Shown here piece by piece: positions 32,109 through 43,829 of a stretch of DNA of 64,000 nt (positions are counted from its first letter, which is position 1; every line of letters begins with the position of its first letter). The notes under the pieces were generated by a model, which made no database searches, was not told the DNA's origin, and saw nothing but the letters and a program-made list of their open reading frames with translations. Both the position numbers and the translations under genes were made by a program. Source of the stretch: Cavia porcellus (taxonomy: Eukaryota > Chordata > Mammalia > Rodentia > Caviidae); NCBI RefSeq assembly GCF_034190915.1, contig NW_026947484.1, forward strand, positions 142,512,982 to 142,576,981. The letters run 5' to 3'.

Positions 32109-32929
32109 CTGAAACAGAAAAAAAAAGAGGAGACACTACTTAGACATCAGAGGGATCTGGCTGAGTTCTGTCTGGAATGAGATTGACTGAGGCCTAGTGT
32201 GCTAGTCCCCATGAGGCACTGGCAATTTGGGGGCCTGGAGAACTGGAGGGAGCTCCAGCTGGGCTCTATGCTGTCCACCAGGGACAAACTCCTTGGAAGA
32301 GTTTAACTACCAGGGACCCAAGCTAAGGATTTACTCCTTAATTTCAGAGATCACTGCTATTTCTACTTTTTTATGGTTGGGTTGAGGATTAACTTTATTT
32401 TGATTTTCCCCAAGAATCTTTCCTCCTGAACTCACCATTTCACTACCTCTCTTAACAGACACTCGGGCAGGTTCTTCTGTGCTGTCTACAAGATCACTTC
32501 CTATAAATACACTATGCGAATCAAAATGGGCACCCCAGTGTCTGTATTCCCAGATCCACTAGCAGCAGACAGGAGAAGCTCAATATTTTCTGGTGAGATG
32601 GTTGGTGAGGGACAGGGCAGGGATGAAATGGTTAAGTGGGCCAAAAGGTGGCACAAGAGTGACAGGAAGCGTGAACAGAAAATGAAGGAGAAGAAAAGAA
32701 GTAAGAATGAGATGAAGGGAAGGAAAATAAAAGGCAGGAAGGGAAACAATGACGTCTGTGAAGAGCATATTAAAGTTCTCAACCAATGGTGGAAAGGCCC
32801 AACCCCAAGCTTTTCCTAGAAAGACTTGCTCCTTCTGGCTGGGCCATCATCAAACCCCTAAACAAGCCTCAGCTCCATGGCAGCAAATGGCCCCTTCTCC
32901 TTTGCCAGTGGCTTCCAATCCTCACTCAC
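32109..32929 (-). other. FCGR1 intron between D3 and membrane exon
   Basis: An 820-bp intron with normal gt donor (32,929-32,928) and ag acceptor (32,110-32,109) on the minus strand. It contains purine-rich plus-strand sequence at 32,640-32,750. No exon or repeat was recognised in it. Confidence 0.7.
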
Positions 32930-33217
32930 CAGGCACTTCAACCTCTGACACAGGGCTGCGCTTAAGGACATTTCCATCTTCTGTGGCTGCCTCACACCAG
33001 TAGGACCCAGAACCATTTGTTCTAGCAGTTAGATTGTGGTACTCAGAGGATGTATTCCTGGAACTCAGCGTCATGTTGCCCATGTGGAAGGAGAAGTAAA
33101 GCTGCACGCCAGAACTCTGTGGGAGCAACTTTGTCTCACAGCTCAGCTTGAGTTTCCTCTGCCGAGGTGGGGATCCTCTACCGAAGGATGAGGTTAGCAC
33201 TGGAGCTGGAAACAACT
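32930..33217 (-). CDS. FCGR1: FCGR1 exon 5: Ig domain D3
   Basis: A 288-bp exon with a good acceptor (ttctcttcag) and donor (gtgagt), both phase 1. It encodes LFPAPVL, the first Ig cysteine in [29 protein letters not shown] and the second cysteine in [17 protein letters not shown]. These phrases are diagnostic of the third domain that distinguishes FCGR1 from the two-domain low-affinity receptors. The segment after VL ([15 protein letters not shown]) differs from other mammals but stays in frame. Potential N-glycosylation sites include NMTL, NTSS and NLTA. Confidence 0.9.
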
Positions 33218-34097
33218 CTGAAGAGAAAGTTGATAGGGCACAGAGTTGTCTCCTTCAGCATCAAGGTTCTTTCACAAGGTCATACCCTCTCCCACCTTGG
33301 AAACTTGTCCCCAAGAAATTGCATCCATAAGCTGAATTTTTCCCGCTTACAAGAGAGTCACTATGGGGGTTACCTAACAGACATAATTAAGGCTATCAAC
33401 TTGCTTGAATCCATATAGGAGAATTCTTTTATATGGCCCAAATTTCCCCGAATGGCCATGTTATTATATAACTGCACCCTCTTGGTAATGATCTGCCCAG
33501 AGTAGGCAATAGCTCACATCCTTTCCAGTTCAGTGATTCCCTACTTGTGCTCCTCTCTTAAACAATAATCCGAGATAGTAATTTCGTTCCCACAGGAATG
33601 AATGTTTTTTTAATGGAAAATGTCACCGATGACTATGGGTGCTAACCGGAAAGATCATGAAATGGTCAGAGCAAGAACTACATGTAAACTTGGACAGGGG
33701 AAGGTGCTTAGTTTGCAGATGTTTAGAGAGAAGTAGGATCAGAAAGCTGTACTGTCCTAGAGAGACAGATGAAACCAGCTCCTAATGTCTTGCTTTCAAC
33801 TTCCATGAGCATTCATGAAATTGTACTGGGCTATTTTCTAATAACTTTTCTAGCTACCTTGAAGGAGTCTCTGTTCTTTGCAAACTAAAATCAAATTGAT
33901 AAAATAGGTCTTCATTATGTCCTGACTTTGAGTTTAGCTCCTGTGATTGATAGGACATGGTATACTGGAAAGATCAACGGATGGGCCCACTCACTTAAGC
34001 AGTTTATCTCTTACGAATTGAAATGAGGGTTTAGATGATTTATGCTGGTCCTTTGGATCTTTACAACTATAGCTCTATAACCATTTAGATACACTAT

Positions 34098-34352
34098 CTT
34101 TCACCATCACAGGTACTCCTGTCAATGTGAAGGGGGCAGGTGATCTTCCTTTGCCTGAGCAGTGATAGACACCACTGTGATTCACGTTGGCTTTCAGAAT
34201 AGTGAGTGCAGAATCTGGATAATAATTAACAGGCTTTCCCTTTTGATAGAAAACCACATTGTATACCAGCTTATTCTTCCATCCATGACACCTCGAGGGC
34301 AAAGGTTTTCCTTCAGTGAGGACTCTCTTGGAAGGCTGAAGCAGCAGCCAAG
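34098..34352 (-). CDS. FCGR1: FCGR1 exon 4: Ig domain D2, both splice sites mutated
   Basis: The 255-bp reading frame is open: WLLLQPSKRVLTEGKPL, first cysteine in SRCHGWKNKL, VYNVVFYQKGKPVNYY, LTILKANVNHSGVYHC with the second cysteine, ending VMVKD. D2 forms the main IgG contact in this receptor. The expected acceptor AG reads AA (minus strand, 34,354-34,353) and the expected donor GT reads AT (34,097-34,096). The exon is phase 1 at both ends, so omitting it would keep the frame between D1 and D3. Coordinates follow the ancestral exon limits. Confidence 0.85.
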
Positions 34353-34929
34353 TTGAAAAAACACAGACCCCAAATTCATGAAAACAATGGAGTTCCCAAT
34401 TGACAAGAAAGGCGGACATCAGGTCCATAATGACAAGGATGGAAACTCGACTGATGACCCTGGAAGAACGCCGAAAAGAATCACAGTGCTGTCGACACCC
34501 TGCTCGGAGCCTTTGAGAGACTCTAAGTGGAGCATGCTGCTAAGCCCGATCCATGAAACCAGTAGATAATAAATGTGTTGTTTTAAATTTTTAAGTCTCT
34601 GATAATTTGTTACACTAAAATGAAAAACCAAATGTATTACGTATTCCTAACTTCTGCAATACTTGTTAATAGGGTGACATATTTTACGACAAAATAGCAA
34701 TCATATCCAGATGTCTGTGAGCTACAGAATTGGCAGGAATACCCACACACAATATCATCAGCCAAAACAAATGTCAGGTCAAATGCTCTCCCTTTCAATA
34801 TACACCTCTGTACATAACCATAAAAGCTTCCCCTAGTTTTTCTTTCCCTGTGGCTATTCATTTAGATAAATTAAGATTAGACTTTCAGAGACACAAGGAG
34901 GAGAATATACAGTAGGGCTTTTCTCCCTT

Positions 34930-35465
34930 CAGAACATATCTAAAATGAAAGGCAGGTATTCCAGTGATACATGTAGAGCAACTTTTAGAGTGTTTGATGC
35001 TGCCATAGTGAATAGGCAAGCCACAGAGTGTGAGAATATATGTGCAATGCTTGAAAAAGATTTATTCCAGATATATAAATAACCACTGTATGTCAATAAG
35101 AAAAAGACAGCTAATAGAAAAATTGTCAAAAGATCTGCCAGATACTTTATAAAAGAATATTCAAATACATAATAGACATGTAAAAACTGTTGATATTAAG
35201 GAAACACAAATTAAAACTACAATGTGTTATTACTACACATGTACTACAATGGCAAAAGTTGAAACATTTTGTTTGGGTGAGCATGAAAGGAACTAAAACT
35301 CTTAACCTCTGTATAAAATGATAAATTATGCATTGGTAAAACAGCTCTGAAAAACTATTTAGCAGTCTCTCTGAAAGCTGAAATATACCTATTTTGTGAC
35401 CCAGCAATTCCACTCTTAGTAATTTTCCAGTGATAGGCATATATGTACACCAAAGTATTACAGTT
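34930..35465 (+). repeat. Ancient LINE-1 fragment, left part, plus strand
   Basis: It reads 'aaggaaacacaaattaaaac' and 'gacccagcaattccactctt', the sense-strand C-terminal ORF2 wording of old mammalian LINE-1 (L1M-type). It breaks off at about 35,450-35,465, where the ERV-3 LTR begins. The continuation of the same element appears at about 46,100. Confidence 0.7.
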
Positions 35466-36070
35466 GGCAAAATTAGAAGTTGATAGGCAGCTCAAAAGGA
35501 ATCAGGCCCAAGATAGAGTCAGAACAGAGAGGAGACAAACCAAGCCTGTAGTTAAGGGTTAAATGGATAGAAACTTGGTCCCAAGATTGATACATGATCA
35601 TGAGTCCTACAAGCCTCTGCACAGATGAACAACAAAGGCCCAAAGCTTTGCCGTATCTAGCACTGTTATAGGCAGCTAAGTTAGACACAAATTAATAGGC
35701 AGTGAGACAGGACTAGGCCCCTGAAGGAGTCAGTGCAGAAGATGAGAATGCATCACAACTCAGGCTTGATGGGCATATGTTGAAGACTACGCCTCACGGT
35801 AAAGATGCAATGATCAAGTCTACATGCCTGATGGTTAAACAGTAACTTGAGACTATTATTGTACTATGATTGGTATCATCTGCTTAAGTAAAGTGCAGAT
35901 AGACCTCAGTCCCCCAGGTGGGTGACCAGAGCATCCAGTCCCATCCCTTCCCCAAAATGCCTTTGTTCTTCCCATGTACTCTTGCTATGTGACTGGCTTC
36001 TCTGTTGGATCAGTATTAGCTTAGCAGTTATAATGTAATGCTGTAGGCCAACTCTAGTTTCCCTTTTATT
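35455..36070 (+). repeat. ERV-3 LTR, 5' copy, cut short by a LINE-1
   Basis: It matches the 45.26-46.08 kb LTR in order: 'tattacag', 'gaagttgataggcagctc', 'aaacttggtcccaagattga' and others (the 3' copy has 'aaactaggtcccaagattga'). The similarity is clear but diverged. Its far end is replaced at about 36,070 by the 3' end of a minus-strand LINE-1. Confidence 0.7.
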
Positions 36071-37676
36071 GCTAAAATTCTGATATACATAATATAACAT
36101 TCATCATAGGGAAGTTGTACATGTACACGACATATTTTTCTTTTTTTCCCAATTCCCCTCCCCTCTCTTCAATCCTTCTTCCCCTTTTTATTTACAAATC
36201 TTTGTTTCCATTTTTTCCCTGGGTCTTTCCTTCCAACTCACGAACAACGAATATCTTTCCATTTTCTGATATCCTCTTAAATCTCCCTTTTCAGGGTACT
36301 ATAGTTTTCAGTGTAAAGATGTTTACTTCATTAGACTGATTCGTATGTACTTCATGCGGGGTTTTATTTTGGATGCTATTGAGAAAGGTACTGTTTCACA
36401 AATTTCTCTCAGTGCATTCGCTATTTGTATATTAGACCACTTTTAATTTTTGATTATTGAGTTTGTATTCAGCCATGCTACTGAATTTGATTAATAAACC
36501 TAGAGGTCTCTTGGTGGAGTTTTTGGGGTTTTCTATGTAGAGTATTATGTCACCTTCAGATAATGATAATTTAACTGTTTTCTTTCCTATCTGTATTCCA
36601 TTTCTTTTGTCAAATTGCTCTGGCTAATGTTTCCAGAGCTATACTGAATAAGAATGGAAACAATGAACATCTTTGTCTTGCTCCTCATTTTAGAGTGAAA
36701 GTTTTCAGTTTTTGTCCATTTAGTATAACACTGGCTGTTGGTTTGTCATAGATGGTTTTTATCAGATTGAGATAAAGACCTATTACAATTTTCTGTAGTT
36801 TTTATCAGGAGCAGCTGTTGGATTTTGTCAAATGCTTTTTCTGCATTTATTGCGATGATCATGTGGTTTTTGTCCTTGGCTCTGTTAATATGGTGTATTA
36901 CATTTATCGATATTTGCATATTGAGCCATCCCAGGGTGAATCCTTCTTTGTCATGGTGTGTAACCACTGATGATTTGCTGAATTCCACTTACCATATCTT
37001 ATCCAGGATATTTGTGTCTGTGTTCATTAGGGAGACTGGGCTATAGTCCTCTTTTTCTGCTGGGTCTTTCTTTGGTTTTGGTATCAGTGCACTTCTTGTT
37101 TCTAGGAATGATTCTGGGAATACCACTTCCCTTTCCATTTCAATAAAGAGTTTGATAAGTAGCAGCATTAGGTCTTCTTTAAATGTCTTGTAGAATTCAG
37201 CAGAGCATCTAACAGCAATGAATTTGTCAGGAACTGGGTTTTTCTTTCTTGTGGGTTTCATTGACTGATATTGGTTTATTTAGTATTTTCTTCTATTTAG
37301 TATTTTTCTTCTATTTCATTGACTGATATTGGTTTATTTCGTATTTTTATATCTTCTTGATTCAGTTTTGGTAATTCATATGTATCAAGAAATCTGTCTA
37401 CTTCTTTTGCTTTTTACATCTTATTAGAATACAAGTTCTTGAAGTAGGTTTGGATAATATTCTGGATTTCTACAGGATCTGCTTCGATTTCAACCTTTTC
37501 ATTCCTAACTGCATGGCTCCAAGACTTTTCTTTCCTTTTTTTGGATAAGGTTGACTTACGGATTGATGGTTTTATTTAACCTTTCAAAGAATCAACTGTT
37601 TTTATTGATTTCTTTGTATTATTTTCTTGGTCTCTATTGCACTGATTTCTGCTCTGATCTTATTTATTAATTTATT

Positions 37677-37797
37677 TAGTCTTTTTGAGCCAGGGTTTCC
37701 TTGTGCAATTGAGGCTGGCCTTGAACTTTCAGCAATCCTGCGTCAGCCTCCTGAGTCCTGGGATAACAGGTGGGCATCACCACACTGGGTTCTGGTC
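37677..37797 (-). repeat. B1-type SINE, antisense, inside LINE-1 A
   Basis: 'gaggctggccttgaactttc', 'cgtcagcctcctgagtcctg' and 'gataacaggtgggcatcacc' are the reversed B1 phrases. LINE-1 ORF2 wording resumes on both sides. Confidence 0.85.
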
Positions 37798-38090
37798 TGC
37801 TGTTAATTTCCTTCTTCTTATAATTTGCTCTTCTTTTTCTAGAAGCTTGAAGTTCAACATAAGCTTGATTATTTGAGTTTGCTCTGTTTTTCTGATATAG
37901 GAATTCACTGCTTGTAAGGGAACTTTCAATGTGGGCCATAAATTCTAATATGTTGGGTTGGCATTATAATTGTAGAAATTGTTTAATATTCTCTTTATAT
38001 CTGTGGCCCACTTGTTGCTCCAAATATTGCTTAATTTCCATGTGTTTATGAAGTTCTTGTGGTTTCTTTTCTCACTGATTTCTAGTTTCT

Positions 38091-38645
38091 TTTTAAATCA
38101 GATTTTATTTGTATACTTTAGATACATATATGTATATCACATTCATCCTAGAAAAGTTGTATCTACAAGTGATATCATTTGTTTTTTTTTGTATCCCCCT
38201 ACCTTTCTTCAACCTCTCTTCCCCTTCTCATTTACAAAAACCTTATTTCCATGTTTTGCTTCTTTTCCCATTTTTAAGTCTATTCCCCTTGTTTCCTTTT
38301 CCCCTCCACTCCCTTGTTCTACTCTCCATTTGAATGTTTTCTTTCTAATTCATAGTTCCTATTACACATTTTGGTCCTTATTTACATTTTTGTTTTCTCA
38401 CACCTAAGAAACAATGTGATATTTGCACTTGTGGGTCCAATTTATTTCACTTAAAGTTACGGTCTCAATACACATGTTTTCCTAGAAATATGTCAAGTGT
38501 GTCTTTCTTTATGGCAAAGTAGTATTCCATTGTCTTAAAAAACCCACATCATTATCCATTTACCTGATGGTGGACATTTGGGTTATTTTCAAGATTTGGC
38601 TAATACAAACGGTGCTGCTGTAAACATGGCTGAGCATATATTTCT
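38091..38645 (-). repeat. Second LINE-1 3' end nested in LINE-1 A
   Basis: A 555-bp piece holding 3' UTR and the last ORF2 codons (reversed 'gcaaagtagtattccattgt') interrupts LINE-1 A in the same orientation. Host sequence 'tgatttctagttt' on the left reappears as 'tgatttccaattt' on the right, which fits an aged target duplication of about 13 bp. Confidence 0.75.
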
Positions 38646-39814
38646 GTGATTTCCAATTTCATTGCACTATGGGATGATAATATACATGGGCTAATTTCAG
38701 TGTCTTTGCATTTAATTACATATGTTCACTAAGCTAGATTCTGATCTATTTTTGGAAATGCCCGATGTGCAGCTGAGAAGAATGTGTATTCTGATGTGAG
38801 GCAGAACACTGTAGACATGTGCTAAGTCCATCTGTTCAAAAGTTTGATTCAGTTGTGATATTGCTTTGTTGATTTTTTGCCTAGGTCATCTGTAATAGTG
38901 GAGCACTGAGATCCCCCATTACAGCTGCATTAGTGCTTATTTGATTTTTCATTTCCGTTAATATTCTGTATAGTTGAGTGTGCTGGTATTTGGTGCATAT
39001 ATGTTCTCTCTTCCTCTTGGATTGTTCCCTTTATAAGCATGTGGTGACATTCTCTCTCTCTCTTGATCAGTAGTGGTTTGAAATACTCTTTGTCTGCAAA
39101 AAGAATATCTACCCCTGCTTTTTTTCTGGGTTCCTGTCACAGTTTTTCCATCCTTTAAGTTTCAGTCTATAAATTTATTTCTGAATTAAATGTATTTCTT
39201 GTATGCAGCAGATTGATGGATCTTGCTTCTTGATGCATTCCGCCAGTCAGTTTTTAGTTTGGTGAATTGAGACCATTTACACTGATGGTTATAACTGATA
39301 TGCATTGACTTATCTTTGACATGTTATGTTCTTATTGTTGGTCATTTTTCCCCTTCTGAATTATTTATCTTGCCTGGTGGATTTATTGTGTTGAGGTTCA
39401 TGGAGTTGTAACCCTTATTATCTCTTTTTAGAATGACCTTGAGTACATTTTGCAATACTGGTTTGGTAGTCCTAAATTTCCTCAGCTGTTCTTTGTCATG
39501 AAAACATCTTATTTTTCCAACAATTCTGAAAAATAGTTTTGCAAGATATATCAATCTGGGTCAAGCGTTCCTTGACTTGTGGGTGGTTGTGAGAAGTCTG
39601 CTGTGATTCTGATGGGCTTTTCTTTATGAATGACTTGTTTCTTAATATTTTTCCTTTGTTAAATTTCTGGAATCTTGACTATTATACAAATCTACCTTGA
39701 GGTAGACTTATTTTGATCATGACTAATTGGAGTTTTATATGCCTTACTTATATGCATGTCAAATTCCATTTCCCTCCTTGGGAAATTTTCTGCCATTTCT
39801 TTGATGAAAGAGTT

Positions 39815-39962
39815 TTTTTTTTTTTCTTCTTTGTGTCTTGTGTCTTACTATGCATTTCAGGTTGGACTTAACTTCATTTTGTAGCTCAGGCTGGTCTCAA
39901 ACTCACAATGATCCTCCCCTTCCAAGTGCGGGGATTAAGGCATGCGTCACCATGCCCTGCTG
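39815..39962 (-). repeat. B1-type SINE, antisense, inside LINE-1 A ORF1 region
   Basis: A poly-T run at 39,815 is followed by 'tttgtagctcaggctggtct' and 'gcggggattaaggcatgcgt', reversed B1 phrases. Confidence 0.8.
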
Positions 39963-40780
39963 GTCAGTTGTGCTATTTTCTGCTTTGTTTTTTTCATTGA
40001 TTCTTATCTATTGTATGTTATTCTTTGTTGGATTGATTTTTCATGGTCCCTTACAATTTTTAGTCAGTTTTTGTTTTCATGATTGCTCACTGAAATCCTG
40101 TTTTCTATATTTGAGATTCTTTCCTCTGTGCATATTTGGAAAATTCTGCTGTGCATATTTTCAATGGAATATTGAGTCTCCTGGACATCTGTTTGAATCT
40201 GATTATATTTTTTTCCTGTGTTAAGTGTCCATGGTTTCCATCATTTTCCTAAATGCCTTTATTTTTTAATTGTTTATTTTAGATTGATTAACTGTGTTCC
40301 TCAGGGTCATCATCTCTGTAGTATTACGAGAAACTATGTCTGATTTAATTTTTTTTCTGGAGTCTCTTTCATCTACTTGGTACTTCTGTTGTTACCATCT
40401 CAGAGTGTCCAAGTAGGTGGCTTTTGGATTGCTCTCCCTCATTGTCACCTGAGTGTGCTTTTAGTGAGCTGGGAATCTGGCATTGCAACTTGCTTGTGCC
40501 TTCTCATTTTCTTTATTTTTCTTCTTCATCTTTTTCTTTCTTTTAGTTTACTTCCTGGGTTGATGATTGTAAATTGCTTATGGCACATGGCTTTATTGGT
40601 GGTATTCAGAACTTTTAGGAAATGACTGCCTCTCAGAGATGTCTGTGTGTAGCTGGATTTGAGTTTTGAATCTGTTGCAAGTCCCTACCTCTTCAAATTA
40701 TTGAGGATGAGAAGTTGCTGCCTATGTGGCCTGGGTCCTGGTTCTTTGGCATTGCCTTATATTTTTTATGACCCTGAGAT

Positions 40781-42100
40781 AATCTCAGTGTTGGCATACG
40801 AGGAAGAATAACTGATTAGAATAATTGTTACATTTCCTAAAGGAGTACAATCAGCAATGATAGCCTCAAGCACATCTTAGAAAATGACATGCAATAGAAC
40901 ATTGAATTACAACTAGCCTGACATATGAACAACTTGTGTTGTGATCAGAATTTTAGTTGTAACATATTACCAAAGTCTTAAGTTATAACCCGAAGGCTGA
41001 CAACTTGTGCTTCCAGCTATCTCTGGTCTCAGATATGGAGTTAACCCTTAAAGATTTTTGGAAAGAACATGATAACATCTTTTCCTATATAGGGATAATT
41101 GAGAAATTATGGCCCAATGTCTTTTTAAGGAAACAGAGATCTGCCTGTCTACAGGGAAGAGACTTTGAAGGCTGTGTAGAGGAGCCTGAGCCTTCAATTG
41201 ACAATGTAGCTACAATCAGCCTTCACAAAAGATCTGAGTTTATAAGTCAAAGTTTCACTGAATTGTGATAACTATTAATTTTCCACCTTTAACTGTGTGA
41301 AGTATATTTGTGGTTATATAACAAAATCTAGAAGAAACCAGAAAATTCCACACAGTAAATATGCACTCAATATTACACTTTTACCCTTAGGAAAGGAAAT
41401 TTAAGAGAGGTTGGGAAGAAAAAGATAGATAAATAGAAGAAGAGGACGAGATTAGAGGCAAGGTTGGAGGACAAAGGAAGATTATACGGACTTTCAGAAA
41501 CTGATGAAAAAGACACAATGGAAAGAGAAGAAAAAAATAAATCAAGAATAGAGCAGAACAACACGAAAACTACAAACAATATTCACACTCATATACTAAC
41601 AAACTCAGGAAAACAAAACAAAAGCAAAAAATAAGGAAAGAAATAAATTTCCACTGTAGGGTGTGTCTCTGCCCTTACAGTAGACAAAGTGAGCGAACAG
41701 CCCACATCTGTATTGATTAGTCCCAGAAGGACAGTGATAAATTTTTGGTGGGTCAGTGGGTAGTGCTGCTAGTTACAGTGAAGGTAAGGCTGGTTTCTGG
41801 GTGTAAGGTGGAACCTGATTATTTCAGCCTGTAACACTCCACTCTGCATGTCTTCTGCTGCTCGAACTCAGCTCCTTGACATCCTGCTGACTTGGCAACG
41901 TATCACAGGGTAACTGATGAGTAAATGCACCTGCAAAAACCATGCCCAAGGCCCCTCCTTCAAGCTCCCATGATCTAGGAAAGTCCCTTAGATCAAAACT
42001 CAACCTACTCTCAATCAGAAATTGAGGGGGCTGTTTCCTGGGGTGGGGGAGGTGCCAATTCCTTCCATCAGAGTGGTTACAGTCCAATGATGGCGAGTTC
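40781..42100. other. Unassigned; possible Tigger-like transposase scrap at 41.0-41.27 kb
   Basis: An 88-codon plus-strand frame (41,005-41,268) reads ELTLKDFWKEHD and EKLWPNVF, then PSIDNVATISLHK. This recalls the middle of Tigger/pogo-type DNA transposases, but the match is short. The rest is A-rich or non-descript. Gag, protease and reverse transcriptase of ERV-3 would be expected here and are not visible. Confidence 0.35.
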
Positions 42101-42109
42101 TCCCAGCTG

Positions 42110-43010
42110 CCAATCAATGAAAGGCTGTTACACCTATACGTCAAACAATCCACTTAGGAAGAGATAAAACTTCTCAAATGGCAAAATTATTTCTAAAAAA
42201 CAATCTGTTTCCAACTACGCAATGAATAAGACATGTAACTGTGCCAAAAAATAATTCCATTAACCAAACCATGGTGCTTCCAGCCGCACAGAGACTTGGC
42301 AGATATCCTGCAAATACTGGCAACTTGATTTTCCCCATGTGCCCCAAAATAAAGTGTTCCAATACCTGTTAGTTTGGGTGGATACTTCACTAGTTGGATT
42401 AAAGTTTTCCTTTACAAGACAAAGAGAGCACAAGAAGTAGCAAAGGTCTCAGTGTCAAAAATTTTCCCTAGGTTTGGGCTTCTTCTTCTTAAACTCTACA
42501 AAGAAACAATGGGCCTTCCTTTAAGGAAGCAGTTATTCAGGGTGTTTCCAAGGTACATGGCATTCTTTGTCATCTTCATTGTACTTAGAGATCTCAGTCA
42601 TCAAAAAAACTGAAAAACTAGATGAACCCTTTAGAGACACCTTCAATGTCTTTGTAGGTGGCTCAGGAGACCCACCTACAATGGCCTAACTTGCTTCTCT
42701 TAGCTTCATTAAAATAAGGCATACACCTCAGATGTTGAGTTTTTAAAATGCTTTATGGGTGTCCTTTCCTCACTAACAATCATTTCTTTCATAAAAAAAT
42801 CAAAAAGAACAACAACAAAAGCATGCTTTGTTAAAATAAGTCATCTTATTAGCTGAATTCCAACAGATCCTTCAAGAATTAACAAGGCGCAGGCAAAAGA
42901 GTTAAAAAGTCCCACATTCTACCCTGGATGTCTTGGAGAAGTCTTTCCCTTCTCATCTCCTTTCCTAGGGCCAACATGAAAAAGACCATCCTCATGTCAA
43001 CTTCCTCAGC
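42110..43010 (+). pseudogene. pol: ERV-3 integrase remnant
   Basis: Reading with frame changes gives an integrase in order: a zinc-domain phrase (HLGRDKTSQMAKLF), a pre-core phrase near 42,300 (WQLDFPHVPQNKVFQYLLVWVDT-like wording split by stops), EVAKVSVSKIFPRFGL near 42,440, and a core end near 42,700-42,790 (TPQMLSF, ALWVSF). Several stops and shifts; clearly dead. It is distinct from the ERV-2 integrase. Confidence 0.65.
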
Positions 43011-43139
43011 TGTCAAAGTAGCTGATCTCCATTCCAATATAACTCATACCTGACTTGAGCCATGGGACCCAGTGTCAGTACCGAGTGTGATTTGCTAAAT
43101 ATCGCTGTAAGCCAGTAAAAAATTTAAAGTTCCTGTTAA

Positions 43140-43435
43140 AAATAAGTCACCCCTTTAGTGACATAGTCTGAAATATTATTTTTTGCTTTTCTCATAGGTA
43201 TTCTTATACAGCCTAAAAAGGGAATATCAATGACTTTAATATGTCTGATGGTATGGACAGCTATTTTGAAGATAAGAACAGGCATTATGGCAGCCAGTGT
43301 TGATTTCCTATTATCTTGTTTTGAAGTCTTGCATCATTTTCACTGTTTGGGATTCTTGCTTCATTTTCAATGGATTGTTTTGACTGGATTTATTCTGTTT
43401 TATCTGTTAAAAATAAAAAATTTTTAAAAATGGGG
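43140..43435 (+). repeat. LINE-1 3' UTR fragment, plus strand
   Basis: The unit wording 'tctgatggtatggacagcta', 'ttttgaagataagaacaggc' and 'tattatcttgttttgaagtc' matches the LINE-1 at 25.2-26.4 kb. It ends 'gttaaaaataaaaaattttt', immediately upstream of the RPL36 retrocopy. Confidence 0.7.
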
Positions 43436-43466
43436 GTTATCAGGCAGCCAGTGAAGAGCACCAGCC

Positions 43467-43753
43467 ATGGCTCTGCACTATCCCATGACTGCGGGCCTTC
43501 ACACTGGCCGCAAGGTGGAAAGTATGAGGTATAGCTGCCATTTACCAAGGTATAGCTGCTGCTGCTGGTGCCTCACCAAGCACATGAAGCCTCTGGGGAC
43601 GTGATCTGGGAGGTGTGAGCTGCTCAAGGCCTCCAAGGACAGGCGGTCCCTCCGGTTTGTCAAGAAATTGGGGATGCACATCCATGCCAAGAGGAAATGC
43701 AAGGAGCTGAGCAGCATGCTGGCTGCCATGGGGAAAGCAGCCGCAAGCACTGA
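43467..43753 (+). pseudogene. RPL36: RPL36 processed pseudogene
   Basis: Intronless. It begins ATG GCT CTG with MALHYPMTAGL, continues with RLTKHMK-like wording, and after frame changes reads [26 protein letters not shown], matching the C-terminus of ribosomal protein L36 (large subunit). A TGA at 43,751-43,753 sits at the normal stop position. A 3' UTR-like segment and an A-rich end ('gaaaaaaaac', about 43,790) follow, as expected of a LINE-1-mediated retrocopy. An in-frame TGA near 43,614 and indels disable it. Confidence 0.85.
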
Positions 43754-43829
43754 GCCCCTCTCCTCTGTGCAGAGTGAAACTTTTCAGGAAAAAAAACCCC
43801 AGCAACAAAAAACATGTAAAATCGAATTT

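Larger units (their letters stand above)
36070..40780 (-). mobile_element. LINE-1 A, minus strand, internally deleted and nested
   Basis: From left to right on the plus strand: 3' UTR (36,070-36,240), a jump into mid ORF2 (the C-terminal part is missing), reverse-transcriptase wording ([21 protein letters not shown] and EKAFDKIQ, about 36,770-36,960), endonuclease up to about 39,300, then ORF1 and 5' region to about 40,780. It carries antisense B1 copies at 37.68 and 39.82 kb and a second LINE-1 3' end at 38,091-38,645. Many stops. It inserted into the ERV-3 5' LTR or leader. Confidence 0.8.

Noticed and set aside
32514..32819. 101-codon Lys/Arg-rich plus-strand frame
   Set aside because: Purine-rich low-complexity sequence within the FCGR1 intron on the opposite strand; no family resemblance.
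37979..38407. 142-codon hydrophobic plus-strand frame
   Set aside because: It is the antisense of LINE-1 ORF2/3' UTR sequence; T-rich antisense frames give Phe/Leu-rich pseudo-membrane proteins.
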